Assembly (NCBI GenBank): GCA_000320545.1
Contig: ADNK01000980.1
Coordinates: forward strand, 1 to 49,850
DNA: 49,850 nucleotides
Direction of reading: 5' to 3'
Source: Bigelowiella natans CCMP2755
Lineage: Eukaryota > Cercozoa > Chlorarachniophyceae
The position numbers were made by a program, and so were the translations under genes. The notes below the pieces were generated by a model. That model was not told the origin of the DNA. It did not search any database and saw nothing but the letters and a program-made list of their open reading frames with translations. Shown here one piece after another: positions 1 to 13,548 of this stretch (positions are counted from its first letter, which is position 1; each line of letters begins with the position of its first letter).

Positions 1-576
1 TGTAAAAATTCCCCATCCTGACATGCATTTCCTGAGCGGATTCAATAGAGTTAATATAATAGCTATCGCTGAAGCTCCTAATTATCCCCATTCTCCTCCT
101 CCTCTCGCCCCCCCCCTTCATCTCGGCCTGGTCCATCCATTTCTTCTTCAGTTTCTGATTGTTTATTGCCAAGGGAGAGGGGTTTTGCCCGCCGCCACCC
201 CCCCCCCTTTACGACGTATGCTTGGTATGTATCCTCGGGCGACATTATGAGAGCTGCTGTTCCATATCTGAAAAAGGTAGAAGAGACGTACACATACTCA
301 AACACACAACACATACTCCTGCATTACACAAAGTAAAAAGATAAATTGCCGCGAAATTAAACTTGGTGAGAGGTTGTTGCTATATAGTTACTTGCTTAGA
401 GAGGATTGAAAGAGAGAAAGAGAGAGAGAGGGAGAGAGAGAGGGAGAGAGAGAGAAGGGAGAGGTAAGTTCTTCCTTACATTGTTTCAGGTTTCATAGCC
501 GTAGCTAGAAGAAATACCGATGATGATCTTGTCTGCTCAAACAACACAGCAGCATGCGCCACAAATGGAACATCGG

Positions 577-608
<32 letters not shown>

Positions 609-1868
609 AAAACTTCTACGGTATCATTCGCACTGCTCACAGTCCCCATTTCACTACCATGGAACATAGCTACTATTTACGAATTGTTGTTGTTGTTTTT
701 GTTGTGTTGTATTGATTGTAACAAACCGCTGCTGTCGTTCTTCTTCTCTGGACTGCCTCAGGAAGAACACCATGATTATCAACTTCATATTTGATGAGAA
801 TCGATTTCTTCGGAACCACACCCTCCCCAGTCGCCCTGTCGTGGTCAGCACACACCTGCAGCATATAGCATCATCAAGATGGTTTTTATATGCTGCCGCA
901 TTATCATCTCCTAGCAGTCCTGTCATCTAATCTTAGGTCGCTGTTTTTCCAAAATTACCTGTTTGTCTTTTGGGGAGAAGATTGCGGGTCTTTGCCCAAA
1001 GAATATGCGCCCACTTCGGCGCAGTTTCTCAAATTGCCACCTGATGATAAAAACACCAGCGCTTGTTATTATAGTAGGCGGGGAAAGGGGAATGGATAGA
1101 AATGGGGGATGGAGGAGCGAGTGTATATTGTATATATAGTGCTGCAGATAAAATCCTAATGTTTTGGAGAGATGGTCAATCCTACTTAACAAACGCATCA
1201 TAAGCCTTATTCTTGCCGGTGGTGATGAATGAACGACGCCAGTCTACTGAGAGTCCCAGCCCCTGCAAATCACGGGCACCAAGCTTTGGAAATACTTCCA
1301 GCCAGTAAGAAGCGTTCGTAAACTAAGGAATAACAACATATGAAGATGCAAAAGAATGAGAATGACGAATTGTTCAAGCGCACACTGCCCCTCTGGCATT
1401 GGAGGATAAGACGCATAGTAACGTATCTGCTACCACTGCTATTACTACTGCTACTACTACTAAAGAGTATATAACATCATATAATCGGCCATACCAACAT
1501 GCACAAGGTCATTATCTGCTGCTGCTACTCCCAACATACGTTACTTTCGGAATTATTCTTTCCATTGGCGTTGATCCGGCCTCCTCCTCCTCCCTATTTC
1601 CAGCACTAGAATGATTCTTCCCCTCGAGCCCATCCACCTCATCTTTTAACAGAGTTTTTAAGATGTTCCATTGACGCTTCTGTGAAGAAGAAGAAGCCTC
1701 CTCTCCACCTGCGCCCTCACTGCTCTCAGCAGCAGCAGCAGAAGGAGGAGGAGGAAACTTTGGGGGACACCCATACTGGGAAATCTCATCGCGGAGGCGG
1801 TTAGCGGCTGCCTGAAAATAGAGGTGAAAAATGTACGTCACACAATTATTATACATATATTGATAATA

Positions 1869-1921
<53 letters not shown>

Positions 1922-2138
1922 CTGGGGGAAACGTAAGTTATTTTGTTGTCGTCACCTGAATCGGCATTCCAGTGCAGTGAAATCCGAAGGCGAAAAGCAC
2001 GTTATCCCCTGCGAGCCTCTGTCCAATATATAATTCAAAATAGAGTATGCAGAGAGAGGGGGGAGGAGGAGGGGTAGAGAGAGAAAACAAATAGAATAAT
2101 TATGCAATGTGCGAGTCTAATTTCTGCATCCGATCTTG

Positions 2139-2180
<42 letters not shown>

Positions 2181-3075
2181 GGAGAGCATAAGTACTATCA
2201 GGATAGGCTATACAATTACGGACGCGAAATCTTGCCGCAAATTCTGCCTTTGACACCGAGAAGGCATGTCTGCAAGGATGGGGAATGAGAGACGATATTA
2301 GTGGAAGGCAGGGAGAGGGGGGGATAAAATTATGGTGTTTGAAATAGCCTCTCTTATATTAGAGCATCCAATTCCCTCCTTATCGCCAACCCCCCCCACC
2401 ATCAATTATAGGTAGTTGGCTAATTATGACCCCAAATGGATCTTTCCATTCATGTAGGGATAGGGAAACGTCACGAAGTACTTTGGTTTCGGTTGACCCT
2501 AAAACATATACTTGCGGCGTTAAATCCAACAAACAACAGCAGTTCGTCGCAGAAATCCATACTATATACAGCAGCAACTATGTTAGTATTCTGTGTTACA
2601 TTTTCCCACAAAATTGTTTTTCGCCAGTAGATGCATTATTACGTTTTTGTCATATTCTGGCGATGGTTCGAAACAGTGACGATCTCGCCAATTTTTCTGC
2701 ACATTTGCTTCAATTCGGCGGAGAAAATCACGGCGCTCAAAGGTTCTCTTGGCAGTGCCACCTCCAAGCGCTGCTACTCCTCCTCTTGAATCCACATGAT
2801 GAGTCTCTGCATGGTAGTTACATGTAGTTGAATCAACATGATGAGTCTCTGCGTGGTATCTACATGTACTCTCCGTGCTGATAATTTCGAAAATACTTGT
2901 AATTTTTATACTTGAGGCGTTGACTTCTTTCCCCCCTCTCCTTTACATCTTTCTCTCTCAATTTCAATTTAACCTGCTGGGATGACTCTGTCGGATGTAA
3001 CAACAATTCCCCCTCGGAGTCGTAAGAAGGGAGTACGACGAAGGTGTGCAGCTCTATTTCGCTTGCTGCTGTCAT
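1..3075 (-). CDS. LARS1: Leucyl-tRNA synthetase, cytosolic (eukaryotic/archaeal) type, N-terminal half
   Basis: Charges tRNA-Leu with leucine. Exons, minus strand: 3075-2974, about 2747-2643, 2498-2431, 2269-2224, 2018-1956, 1811-1545, 1322-1186, 1040-959, 855-784, about 625-480, 267-199 and 68 to the edge. Phases agree except around the exon ending at 480, whose acceptor I could not fix. Visible signatures are YFVTFPYPYMNGKIHLGH (the HIGH motif is HLGH), FAFGFHCTGMPIQ, VDWRRSFITT, WQFEKL, SPKDKQ followed by ADHDRATGEGVVP, and LLATAMKPET at the start of the CP1 editing domain. The KMSKS loop, anticodon domain and C-terminus lie beyond the left edge. The start at 3075 (MTAASEIELH) is the best ATG; the junction of exons 1 and 2 is uncertain. 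The exon at 1811-1545 carries a low-complexity Pro/Ala/Ser/Glu insert after RLRDEISQYGCPPKFP. Introns hold long GT, CA and GA microsatellites. It is divergent from NDC80. Confidence 0.93.
1872..1920. repeat. (GT)n microsatellite in a LeuRS intron
   Basis: An uninterrupted GT dinucleotide run inside the LeuRS intron between the exons at 1956-2018 and 1545-1811. A CA run at 2140-2178 lies in the next intron upstream in the gene, so the two would pair with each other in the transcript. Confidence 0.95.
2140..2178. repeat. (CA)n microsatellite in a LeuRS intron
   Basis: CA dinucleotide run between the LeuRS exons at 2224-2269 and 1956-2018. It is complementary in composition to the GT run at 1872-1920. 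Confidence 0.95.
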
Positions 3076-4070
3076 TATTACGCAACCAAACGATTGAACT
3101 ACTTATATTCAATTCAAATTTAATTCGTTATGTAAGTACCATCGCCGCCCCCTCTTGAAGAAAGCCGAGAGACGTTGTCCCCTCTCTCGGTGGCCCTCTT
3201 TACCCAACTGCTCAAATCCCACCACCATAAGAAGCAGGCACACAGCGCTGGATCGGGCGAAACCGATAATTCCCTTCCTTATTCTCATGTTTCCTCCTGG
3301 GTGCCCCTTCCTCTTCTACATGTTTCGGGACCTTCGACCCGTTGGGGAGGGGACGTCAAGGCGCCGACTAATTAACCACTCCAAACTTGACCGAAAATGA
3401 GAATTCTCAAATTTGAAATTTTAAACGCATGAGCGCAGTCGTTCTCACAGAGAAAATAAAAATGCGGAAACAATGTAAAAAGGATAAAATTTCGGAGGGA
3501 CAGTGTTTCGGCCGAAATATTAATTCATAAATTGGTAACGGTAATATGACATCTTGGTCGGAGAGGAAGAATGGAACTTGTTGGTGAGATTTTCTTATAA
3601 TTCATTTTATTTGTATGTCGCAAGATGAGAACCTCCTTCACAATGTTTTTTCTTAGCGGAATTCGTACACTTTCACATCTTAATTGGATACAACACGAAA
3701 GGACCACCCCAGTTTAACAGACCATGAGTCTGAGACGCCGCACCCTTGGTGTAATAAATCACAATGAACGTGTCTCTGAGGATGGGAATACCAACAAACG
3801 CCGCTTTAGCATGGCACCTAATCGGTGAAAAGAAAATAATAGATTCCTAGCATATTGAATAAATGGAAAATAGTACAGATATGTGAGTTAAAATTTTCAG
3901 AGGAAATCGGAATTATGTGGGGGGGATAACAAATCAAAATATAAATGCCGGATATACATGTATAAAGATATACACATACTGAAAATCAAACGTAAATTAT
4001 TAGACGTCTTGACGAAAGGAAGGTCGGAAGAGGGGCCAGATTCAGTGTTGGTAGGCCTTCGATTGGATTC
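3076..4070. promoter_or_regulatory. Shared 5' gap between LeuRS (-) and NDC80 (+)
   Basis: About 1 kb between two divergent start codons, so it must hold both promoters and 5' UTRs. I see no convincing gene; the ORFs around 3155-3400 lack any recognisable family or splice consistency. There is no CTAG-type repeat here, unlike the gene-end gaps. I could not identify a TATA box or other element with confidence. Confidence 0.5.
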
Positions 4071-6343
4071 ATGAAAGGACGGAAGTCTTTTGGAAGACTT
4101 TCTATTGCACCTAACGGAAGACCCAGCATCGGTCGTAGATCTAGGTAATCATAATTTCTATGTGGTGATGGTGTTTCTACAAATAATTTTTTTTTCCCGC
4201 AGCATGTACAATCGATCCGGCAAAATCACAGATCCACGGCCTCTCAGCGATCGAAAATACATAAATAAGAACACACGCATCCTTGTTGAGTATTTGACCA
4301 GTCATGGCTACGACAAGCAGATTACTCCTAAACAGGTAGGATGGGGCCATGAAAACAATATGCGATAACTTTTCTATGTTCTTATTCAATCTCGACCACT
4401 TATTAGGTTACTGCGCCCTCTCTCAAAGACTTCAAAAATATCGTTGGGTTCTTGTTCAAGCAAATGGATCCTGAATTTGAGTTTTCACAAAACCTCGATG
4501 ATGTAAGAATATGGGATGCTAACTGATAAGAATCGCATGATTAAATTGGTGAATGCTTTGTTCCTCATACAGATTCGCGACATCCTTAAAATTATTGGAT
4601 ATCCTTTCAACATAAGCAAAAGCTCTCTTTCTGCAGTTGGATCTCCTCATACTTGGCCTCCTATATTGGCAATGCTTGTTTGGGTGATCGAGTTACTCTC
4701 TTATCTCGAAAAACTTGATGCCGAGGAGGTATTTTTTGTTTGTCTATCTGTTTGTTTTTCTCTCTAAGATCATGATTTATTAGGAGAACCAAGTTGCAAA
4801 CGACGATGGCAAAATTTTTTTCGAGTTCTTAGCTAGTGCGTACAGGAACTTTTTGGATGAAAAGGACCATTCTGCTGAAGATTTGGAAGAGGGATTCAGA
4901 GAGGCAAACGAACAGAGGTGTGCTGTTGTTAAGGATGAAATCAAAAGGTAAAACATTACTTCCATTATATATTTATTGCTAAAGATTTTCTTTATAGATT
5001 TGAAGATGAAAACGATGAGCTTTCGAAGGAGCTTCAGGAATTGTCTTCAACTACAAATACGGTGGAGCATCTCCAGAAAAAACTATCTGACCATGTGTCG
5101 GATTTGGCTAAATTTGAGAAGTTGAATCAAAAACTCGAAAAGCATTTAGAGGTTTTAATGCAAAAGGAGGAAGCTGCAAAATCAACTTTGAAGGAGCTAG
5201 AGGTAGTTGATATTTCTTTTTCAGACAATACATATCCTTGACAAAAATATGCTCAGGGCGAAAAGGAGCAGTACGTTGAGAATCAAAAAAATTTGAAGGT
5301 CGCAGTTGAGGAGCAGCCTCTTAGTAGGAAGGAAGTCCAGATGATCACTCAGGAAACAAAGATGAAGAAGGATTCAATCGAATCGCTCCTACAACAGAAG
5401 GAGGAACTGAAAAGGCAAGTGTGGGATTCCGAGATGCTTCAATGTAAAGAGATTGGCAACGTAGAGGAATTTGTAAACGAGTACAACAACCTTGTTTACG
5501 AACTTGGACTCAAAAACGCAAGCCAAGCAACAAAGAACATAGATTACCAAATTAAATTCGACTCTGCGGTAATGATGACTCTTTATTTGCTACGTTTCAA
5601 ACTGAATTGTGCTGTTACAGGGGAATGATATTAAAGAGATGGTATCAAAAGACCTTACCCACGTCATAAAGAAAAGTTTAAGTCACCTTGAGACACGGGC
5701 CAAGAGCGAACTTCGAGGTTTGGAAAGCGAGCTACGTGATGTTAAGCAAGAAACTATTCGGACAACAGATCTAAGATCTGAAGCTGAAGCCAGTCTGAAC
5801 CAACATGAGCAACGGCTCGAGAAAATTCATGAAGCTTACAGGTATTGTAATTTTAATATCGAAATTCTTGCAACTAAGATACTTCGGTGTATATTTCTTT
5901 TAGAACTGAACGAAAGGATATGAACAAGCAGTGCTCAGAGAGTATAAGTGCCATCGAAGAAACTGAACTGCACATCCATCGAACAAGGACAGCACGAGCA
6001 ACTGAATTGAGAGTATCTGAGCAAAAAATTCAAGAAATTGAGGAGCAATTAAAAGTCGTCCTTAGTGAACAGGTTACAAGAATTTCTGCCCATATTGTTC
6101 CAGAGATTTTAACGTTTTTTTCAATCAGGAGGATATTGAGCAGAAAACGAAAGACAGCATTCTTTCAAGTGTCGAAGGACTGGTCCGGCACAAAGATTGG
6201 ATTGTGCAAACCTTGACAACACTATCAGATAAGGTCATAGGATACTGTTTTCGCTCATATTCTTTACATTTCTTCATCATAACATTTCTCCACAGGCAAC
6301 GCAAGGCCGAGAAGGCATTGAAAGTATGTGCTCTGGAAAGTAA
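4071..6343 (+). CDS. NDC80: Kinetochore protein NDC80 (HEC1)
   Basis: Outer-kinetochore NDC80-complex subunit that binds microtubules during chromosome segregation. Eleven phase-consistent exons: 4071-4144, 4203-4335, 4407-4502, 4573-4728, 4784-4947, 4998-5202, 5257-5568, 5621-5841, 5904-6072, 6129-6233 and 6296-6343. They give about 560 residues, somewhat shorter than human HEC1. Residues 1 to about 25 form a basic Ser/Arg-rich tail ([16 protein letters not shown]). The calponin-homology domain follows, with the family signature [14 protein letters not shown], then [20 protein letters not shown] and [18 protein letters not shown]. From about residue 180 to the end it is Glu/Lys/Gln-rich coiled coil. 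The start was chosen because an in-frame stop lies upstream with no other ATG between. Introns are short (about 50-70 nt) and free of microsatellites, in contrast to both neighbouring large genes. An AATAAA lies 85 nt past the stop. Confidence 0.94.
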
Positions 6344-6427
6344 ATTGAACAATTTCGTTGTCAACTGTTGGACATATCCGAGCGTGGCTAGATTCAGAAC
6401 AAAAGAAACTTGACGGCCATTTTGTAT

Positions 6428-6433
6428 AATAAA
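6428..6433 (+). terminator. Candidate polyadenylation signal of NDC80
   Basis: An AATAAA hexamer lies 85 nt downstream of the NDC80 stop and just before the CTAG island begins. Position and orientation fit a cleavage/polyadenylation signal; use in this organism is inferred. Confidence 0.45.
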
Positions 6434-6439
6434 TTCATG

Positions 6440-7790
6440 GAATAACATCCTTCTCTGTACGTTAGCGCCGTTTCGCCGTATGTATGTGGTGTATCATCTA
6501 TGCATGCACTTGAGGTAGTTTTTAGCTAATTCACATCAACGCGACCGTCTATCTGCCATTTTCCCTGATCCGATCTATGCTATCTAGCTGTGTGACATGT
6601 GCTGCGAACACTAGAGCAATTGTATAGCGAGTAGTCGGTGCAGCGTATCGTAGCGAGATACGACACGAATGCGTGTCGAGCCATACATGCACGTTGCCAT
6701 TCTCTAGATTCTATCTCCCAGGTAGCACATCATTATGCATTCTAGTAGCATTGTACATATGATGCTACTAGCTAGCTAGGCTAGCATGTCTAGATGATGT
6801 GCACATTGCATTCTAGCATTCTAGCATTCTAGCATTGCAACATCTCTGCTAGATCTAGCAGACATGCTAGCATGCTGGCATGTCTCCTTCGCAATGCTGG
6901 CATGTCTCCTTCTTGCTTTTATTTCACAAATGATCTAGACATCTCTACCATCTAGATCTAGCTAGAAATGTGCGCGTCATCGCCAATGACGCATGCCAGT
7001 ATGTGATGCTGCTAGAAATGTGCACGCAATCTAGCAACATGCGCAATGTAGCAAGCTAGCTACAGCTAGCTAGCTAGATGGCCATAGCTAGCCCTAGCTA
7101 GCTAACTAACTAGAGCCGCACATTTAGACACACAGCTAGATCTAGCGCAGAGATGCGATGGCTAGCTAGCAGATTTAGATGGCTAGCTAGATGGGCTTCA
7201 ATGCTAGGATGCGACACTTCACTAGCTAGCTAGCCACTAGCTCTAGAACAGAACTAGCTAGGCTAGACTAGCGATGCACTAGGATGCTATAGGATACGTT
7301 GCGTAATTGTCTGATGTGTACTGTGCTACTACAAGCGGACGGCTACATTCGTCACTACTAGCTAGCTGCTAGCTAGACTAGTTCGTTCACATCCTCTAGC
7401 TAGCTCACAGCTAGTCCTGCGCTTCCTCAATGACGTCGAGCACAGAGCATCTCTACTCTACCGCCTAGCTAGTACTAGATCTGCTTGGCTAGCTTCAACC
7501 AGTCTGTATAGCAGACATCAACACTTGACTCGTTGGCTTTCTGCTCTAGTGCTCGCTAGTGCTGTCTAGCTGTAGATAGATATGTAAAAATATACTACCA
7601 TGCACAAATATACTACGGTGTTGTATTAAGTTCACATGTATTCCAGCAGGATAACTTCTAGCTGGGTCCGATATAATCGATCAGCCTCAGACAAGCGCGT
7701 GTACATTCAGATGGGACTGCTAGACTGCACTAGTGCATGCTAGCATGCTTCATAGCCGTTGCACGGTTATTTTAATCATTGATGGTGACG
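6440..7790. repeat. CTAG island 1 (between convergent NDC80 and eS28 3' ends)
   Basis: Non-coding block with very frequent CTAG, GCTAGC and CTAGATCTAG words. Exact copies of the 12-bp palindrome CATGCTAGCATG lie at 6863-6874 and 7736-7747. Partial tandem units such as CATTCTAG occur near 6815-6835 and GCTGGCATGTCTCCTTC near 6875-6910. No ORF of note and no recognisable transposon ends. It occupies most of the gap between two converging genes. Confidence 0.85.
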
Positions 7791-7984
7791 TAGTTCGAGC
7801 CATTTAGCACACGATTCCCCACAGCAGGGGCCATCATTGAGCCAGCAATAGCTCACATGTCCATTTCACGGAGAAAAGCATTGAGACTCAAGGCTGGTCT
7901 TTCTGTTGCATGCTTTGAATGCTGTGATGATCCGAGAACCGAGCTAGTTAAAGAATTAAAATTTTTAATCTAGACGAATACTAA

Positions 7985-8402
7985 TTAGCGAAGACGACGT
8001 GCTTCACGCTCTGTTTCCAGCAATATGAGACTATCTCCAACGCGTACAGGGCCTTTAACATTACGAATGATGGATCTTCCCTTCTTGTCCTGGATTGTGA
8101 CACGAACTTGTGTGACACCACCTCTGGAACCAGTCCTACCAAGCACTTCCTCGACGCGAGCACGGGTTCCCGTCTCTTTGTCGTCGGAAATATCCATTTC
8201 TTTCACATCTCCACCTTTCTGCATAAAATGTAAAAAAATAATTTCAGCTGTAACCCACGAATTTGCACGAAATCAAGTATGCTTTCACCATTGACATACA
8301 AAATGAAATTGATCTCAATAGGATTTATAGGTATAAGAGACAGAGGAGAGAAACGGAGAAGCAAAAGAGAATCCGATGGGAGGGGGGGAGAACCTTCGAC
8401 AT
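7985..8402 (-). CDS. RPS28: 40S ribosomal protein eS28
   Basis: Small-subunit ribosomal protein near the mRNA exit channel. Two exons: 8402-8394, which encodes only Met-Ser-Lys, and 8218-7985. The intron splices phase 0 after ATGCAG. The mature sequence has 80 codons including the stop motif region, ending in the family hallmark [15 protein letters not shown] then [10 protein letters not shown], with [17 protein letters not shown] before it. The usual protein is about 65-70 residues. Here the N-terminus is longer and acidic ([18 protein letters not shown]) in place of the usual short basic segment. The 3' end faces NDC80 across CTAG island 1; the 5' end is head-to-head with the TBC1D5-like gene. 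Confidence 0.95.
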
Positions 8403-8770
8403 GGTTGCGCACTGTTTCGGGAAATTGTAGTAAAAGCCCCGAATGCCGGTGATAGCGGTCACTATCGGATGCTGCTAGAATTTAACATGAGTTTAACCTT
8501 GAGGCAGTTTTCAATACTGCGACAAGGAATACATTAGCGATATGAGGATTGCGACAATGGATTATCAGACCATTCTGAGACGTCCTGGCCCCCTTGGGAT
8601 GATGAGCAGGTGGTATCTGTGGATTCAACCTCTGTGCCCTATTTCTGACTCCGTGTATTCTACAGCACAACTATGGAGAAAGAATTCAATATTCTGTGGG
8701 AAGGCGGGGACATCTTAACCTCCGCACGTAAGCGGTACGAACCCAGAAAACTCAACCTCATGCCTTCGTT
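8403..8770. promoter_or_regulatory. Shared 5' gap between eS28 (-) and TBC1D5-like (+)
   Basis: Only about 370 bp separate the two divergent starts, so the promoters probably overlap. No ORF and no CTAG repeats. A TATATAAG word at 8807-8814 lies inside the first TBC1D5 exon and is therefore not a simple core promoter for the ATG chosen here. Confidence 0.5.
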
Positions 8771-9240
8771 ATGACCACTTTAATGTTTAATAATGATGAC
8801 CGCTTCTATATAAGGGTCGAGAGATCATTGAAGGACAACGAAGCAAGTTTGGACAAGTCTGGAGTTCGTTCTATTTACTGGAGGGTACTACTTTATGTCG
8901 TGCTGTACCCAGCTCAACTTGCGCGCGCTGATATTTACTCATCATAACAGGTGTTTCTGGGGGTTCTTGATCAGAAAAGTAGAGACAATTGGAACAGGCA
9001 ACTCGAATCCGATGTAAGATCGCTCTATACACTTATTCGAATTTTTGTAAACAATCTGAGCATCAGCACTGAACAAGTAAGCATTTGCCTGGGGTATGAT
9101 GATGATGATGTGTAAACATACGTTGCAGAGAAAGAGATACGAAAAGTTTCGCGTGAAATTCACAACAAATCCGACGGTAAAGCTAAAAAATCGTATTACA
9201 ATTCTAGTGATGTTTTGGAAACGCAAGATGCCTATGCATG

Positions 9241-9277
<37 letters not shown>

Positions 9278-10423
9278 CAACGCTTATTGAATGTGTAAAC
9301 GAATTCGTGCTACATTTTGGCATAAAAACATTTATAATACTACTTTAGGAGAAGGCGGACGTCGACTTGTCTCTAAATAACCCCTTGAGTCTTGCAAATG
9401 ATAGCCCGTGGCAAGAATATTACGAGGTAAGAAATAGTAATCAAAGCTGTGAGGGCTTGGTGTTGTTGTTCCATCGTTTTCCTGCCTTGATTGCATCCTC
9501 CATATGCTTTCGCAAATTCGACCTATTTTAATTTTCATGTGAATTTATACCATTTTTGTGTGTTTTTGGTGATTTGCTGTGGAAAAGAACGTAGAGCTCT
9601 GCAAAACAATAGAGCTTGACCTCAATAGGACACATCCTGGCAATGCTTTCTTCCAGGTGAGGGAGAGGGAGAGGACAACGTGCAGATTAAATAAGATTTG
9701 TGAATATTTACCAATGTTACTTTGCTCGTTGTGTCTTTGAGGAAATGCCGCAGCAACAGTGTCACTCCGTTGTGCCATATCTATCAGAATTGCTTTGAGT
9801 TGTAAAATAATGATGACCCCCCCACATATAGATTATATTTAACGTAAAGTCATCTTTCTTCTTCTTCTTCTTCTTCTTCTTCTTCTTCTTCATCTTTCCA
9901 TTAACACTTCCTCCTTTTCTCAGGATAAGATTAATCAGAAACGCATGCTAAATATATTATTTGTTTGGGCCAAACTCAATCCAGAGTAAGTATAACGTTT
10001 GGTTGCAAAAATAAAGAATCTGTAACTCCGAAAATAAAAATTACTATTGCCTACGGCATAGCAATTTGCTATATTTTAGAAATATCTCACCGGTTTTGCA
10101 GCATTCTGTATTGAGAATTTATCGGTGCTTTCAGAGCATTTATTCTTGCGAAATCGTACTTTTTTCATGGAAACTATCCTCCACAACTGAAAGCAACATC
10201 CACCTAAAGCGCAACGACATCAAATGGCAACAACGAGAGAACAACACCTCTTTTCTTGGAACAGAATCATCTTAGTAAGCAGGATCAGCACTGTTTAAGT
10301 ATGTAATTGTTTCTTCTTCTCTTTGTTCTAATATCGTTGATGCAGATATTCATATCGTCAAGGGATGAATGAGTTGCTCTCCCCTCTGCTTCTCACTGTT
10401 GCAAAAGATGCCGAAAAGTACGG

Positions 10424-10490
<67 letters not shown>

Positions 10491-11543
10491 CACACACATG
10501 AAGGATATGGGACACTGGGGAGGGTGTATTTTCACACATTCTGCAAACGCAAATCTTAATCTGCTACTAACAACTTGCAGGCGTCCAAACCAATTACCTG
10601 GCGGTAGTAGCGGTGCTATGATCAAAAGCCTTCTTGAAGAGTAATAACTGAGTGCATGCAATTCGTATTAGTATTGGTAGTAGTAGTAGTAGCAGAAGAA
10701 GCAGTAACACCCTCGACTTGACTCGACAAGTCGTGCATTTTTAGAGCTGCTCGGAATTTCTTAGATACATGCATGCAAGCACCACTCGTCCTCTCCTTTA
10801 GTCTCATCTAAATCCCCATTTCTTCTTCCTTTTCAAACCATACTGTTAGTGTAGTAGTTGTGGTAGCAGCTGCAGCAATATGGGGTGGTGATGCGGATTG
10901 TAATTGAGAAATAGTTAGATGATCATTCTCCGCCTAATGATAATGGAATGGCGATTCAGTCTAACATTTCCTGGATTTTTCGCAGTATTCTGCCTTCTGT
11001 GTTAATTGTAATCAAATAGCTACTAGAATGGATGTGTACCAGTACGATTGTTTACTTCCGCCTATCTGCATCATCATCTGCATCATCTACATCAATCATC
11101 ATCATCATCAGGATGTACATCGAGCACGATTGCTACGCTCTTTTTGACCGCCTGATGGCCTACATGAAATCGTAATCACTTAGCGACCCCCCCCCCCCCC
11201 CCCCTTCTTTGTGTTTTTCCCAAACCTTATATTCTTCTGTTTAGTGTGGATAAGGAAAGATGTGTTTCAATTGTTACCACGCCATACTCTTTTTAGGTAT
11301 TTTGCCGTTGCAAAGCCTCCAGCTCGTGGCGGAGGAAGAATGCGTAAGAAGAAGAACAAAACACTTTTTTAATCAACATCATAAAAGCAGGAACGACATT
11401 GTGAAAAAGGGGGGGAGGGTTGAAGCAGAACTAATCAACGATATTTCCGCCATAATCCCGATCGATTCTTGCTTCGGAACAAGAATCGATGATTTGGTTT
11501 GCAATACCACAAAGAATGAGTGTCCAAATGCTCAGTATGATAT

Positions 11544-11587
<44 letters not shown>

Positions 11588-12813
11588 CACACAAATGTGT
11601 GTGTGCGTGCGTGTAGTGACGCATTGGCTGCAGAGCAGATATAATCAGTAATGAATACTTGTTTACTACAGACAAAGGCAGCATACCTGAAACACCAATT
11701 GTCGTTCGGTGTCAGAATCTGCAAGAGGTGCACAATTACTTACTCAGTAGTAGAAAAACACATTTAAAGGAAAAAAAAATGATAAAAATGATAATACGAC
11801 AAGGGCAACGACGACAACACATCATGTTGAATTCAATTGAACAACGTATGCATTTGTTTTTGTGGACTACTTCTCCTCCTCCTCCTCCTCCTCCTCCTCC
11901 TCCTCCTTTTCTAGAAACTTCTGAAGTCGATAGATAGGGTGTTGTATAGGCATTTGGAGAATGAAGAGGTATCCACCCCACACTCTAGAAACGACAACAT
12001 GTCAAAGCAGCAGATAAAGAGCAATCTTGGAGAAAAGCTTTCATCATTATTGCAAACATACCTTCTTTTTGAGCTGCCTACGACAACTCAGTTTCAATTG
12101 GTGTTTTCGGTACTCTGCCGTCGATGCAACATTTAGTTCCAAAAAAAGTGTCTACTTTTTATAAACGGCCCTCCCTCGTGGATTTTCAATAAATATATTA
12201 CCAAATTATTCGATGACTGGACGATGATTTCACCATCGTTTGAGTCATATCATCGTTGCTTTCATGGTACATATGTGCTCCCCCCCCCCCATTCCCCTCC
12301 CTACCATTTTCCTCGTAAGGTGCAACCAACGCTCTACTTGCTACGATGGGTGTGTACATTTGGTCCTAGTAGAAAGAAATGAGATGTGATACTTCCGATT
12401 ATATTGTTTTTATTGATACAGCAATATTGTGTGTTGTTGGAGAGGTGGTGGTGTTGCAATATGAAGATGACTTCAATAAATAACACATGATCTCGTGAAA
12501 CGTTAATAGCAAAACCCAACACACAATTTTCGTGCTCAAAACGGTGCCGCGGGACAGAAATCATCGGTCAATTCTCCATCATTAAAATCTTTATCATCGT
12601 GCCATTATTTCAGGTTCGGCTATTGTTTGCTCGAGAGTTTCATATACGAGATGTCATGCTTATATGGGATGTAATACTGGGCAATGCAGTCTTTGTACGT
12701 AACTACTCGAATACATCAGATACGCATACGAATAAATTAGAAGAGAAGAAGAAGAATAAGGAGGAGGAGGGGGAGAGCGCATACTTACATTTCCTCTGCA
12801 CACTTCTTATTTT

Positions 12814-12850
<37 letters not shown>

Positions 12851-13045
12851 GTGTGATATATAAATCTATGTTGCAAGATGATAATACGCTGGAAATGTGA
12901 TTTTGTAGTAGAAGTGGTAGAAGTAGTAGTAGTAGTAGTAGCAGTAGTATTAGTAGTGATCAGATCACTAGCAAGAAAGTAGAAACAACGAGCTGCTATT
13001 CAATTTTCATAGTTTCTCATGTGTGTTTTCATGTCCTCTTATTCC

Positions 13046-13079
<34 letters not shown>

Positions 13080-13516
13080 CTAACGCTCCTCAGAAACAAG
13101 ACAAAATGGAGCTTCCGTTAATAGACTACATGTGTGCAGCTATGTGTCAATATGTACGTCGCCCTTTCCCCCTCTAACGCACACAAACGCATGCATTTCT
13201 CATCATCATCATCATTATCATCATCATCATTATCATCCCACAATACACCGGTTTTGTCTATAATATAATGAAGGTGCGGAAAGACCTTCTCGAGGGAGAT
13301 AATTCCATGTGCCTCCGAAGACTTCTCTCGTCAGAACACGACAAATATATAATGATAGCGACAATTGAATCTAATTCACGAATGAATGCAGGACACCATT
13401 CCATCAGAGCAAGGACGACAATGCCGTCTTTTGTTACCCGCATTTTTTTTTTGAAATGATTGCGGATGTTGTTGTTGTTGTTGTTGTTGTTGTTGTGCAA
13501 TGCTTCTCATCATCAC

Positions 13517-13548
<32 letters not shown>

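Noticed and set aside
8807-8814. TATATAAG as a TATA box for the TBC1D5-like gene
   Set aside because: It lies within the first coding exon; using it would leave no in-frame start before the TBC domain.
11188-11205. Poly-C run as a functional G-quadruplex or promoter
   Set aside because: One of several homopolymer C tracts in TBC1D5 introns; no further structure supports a function.
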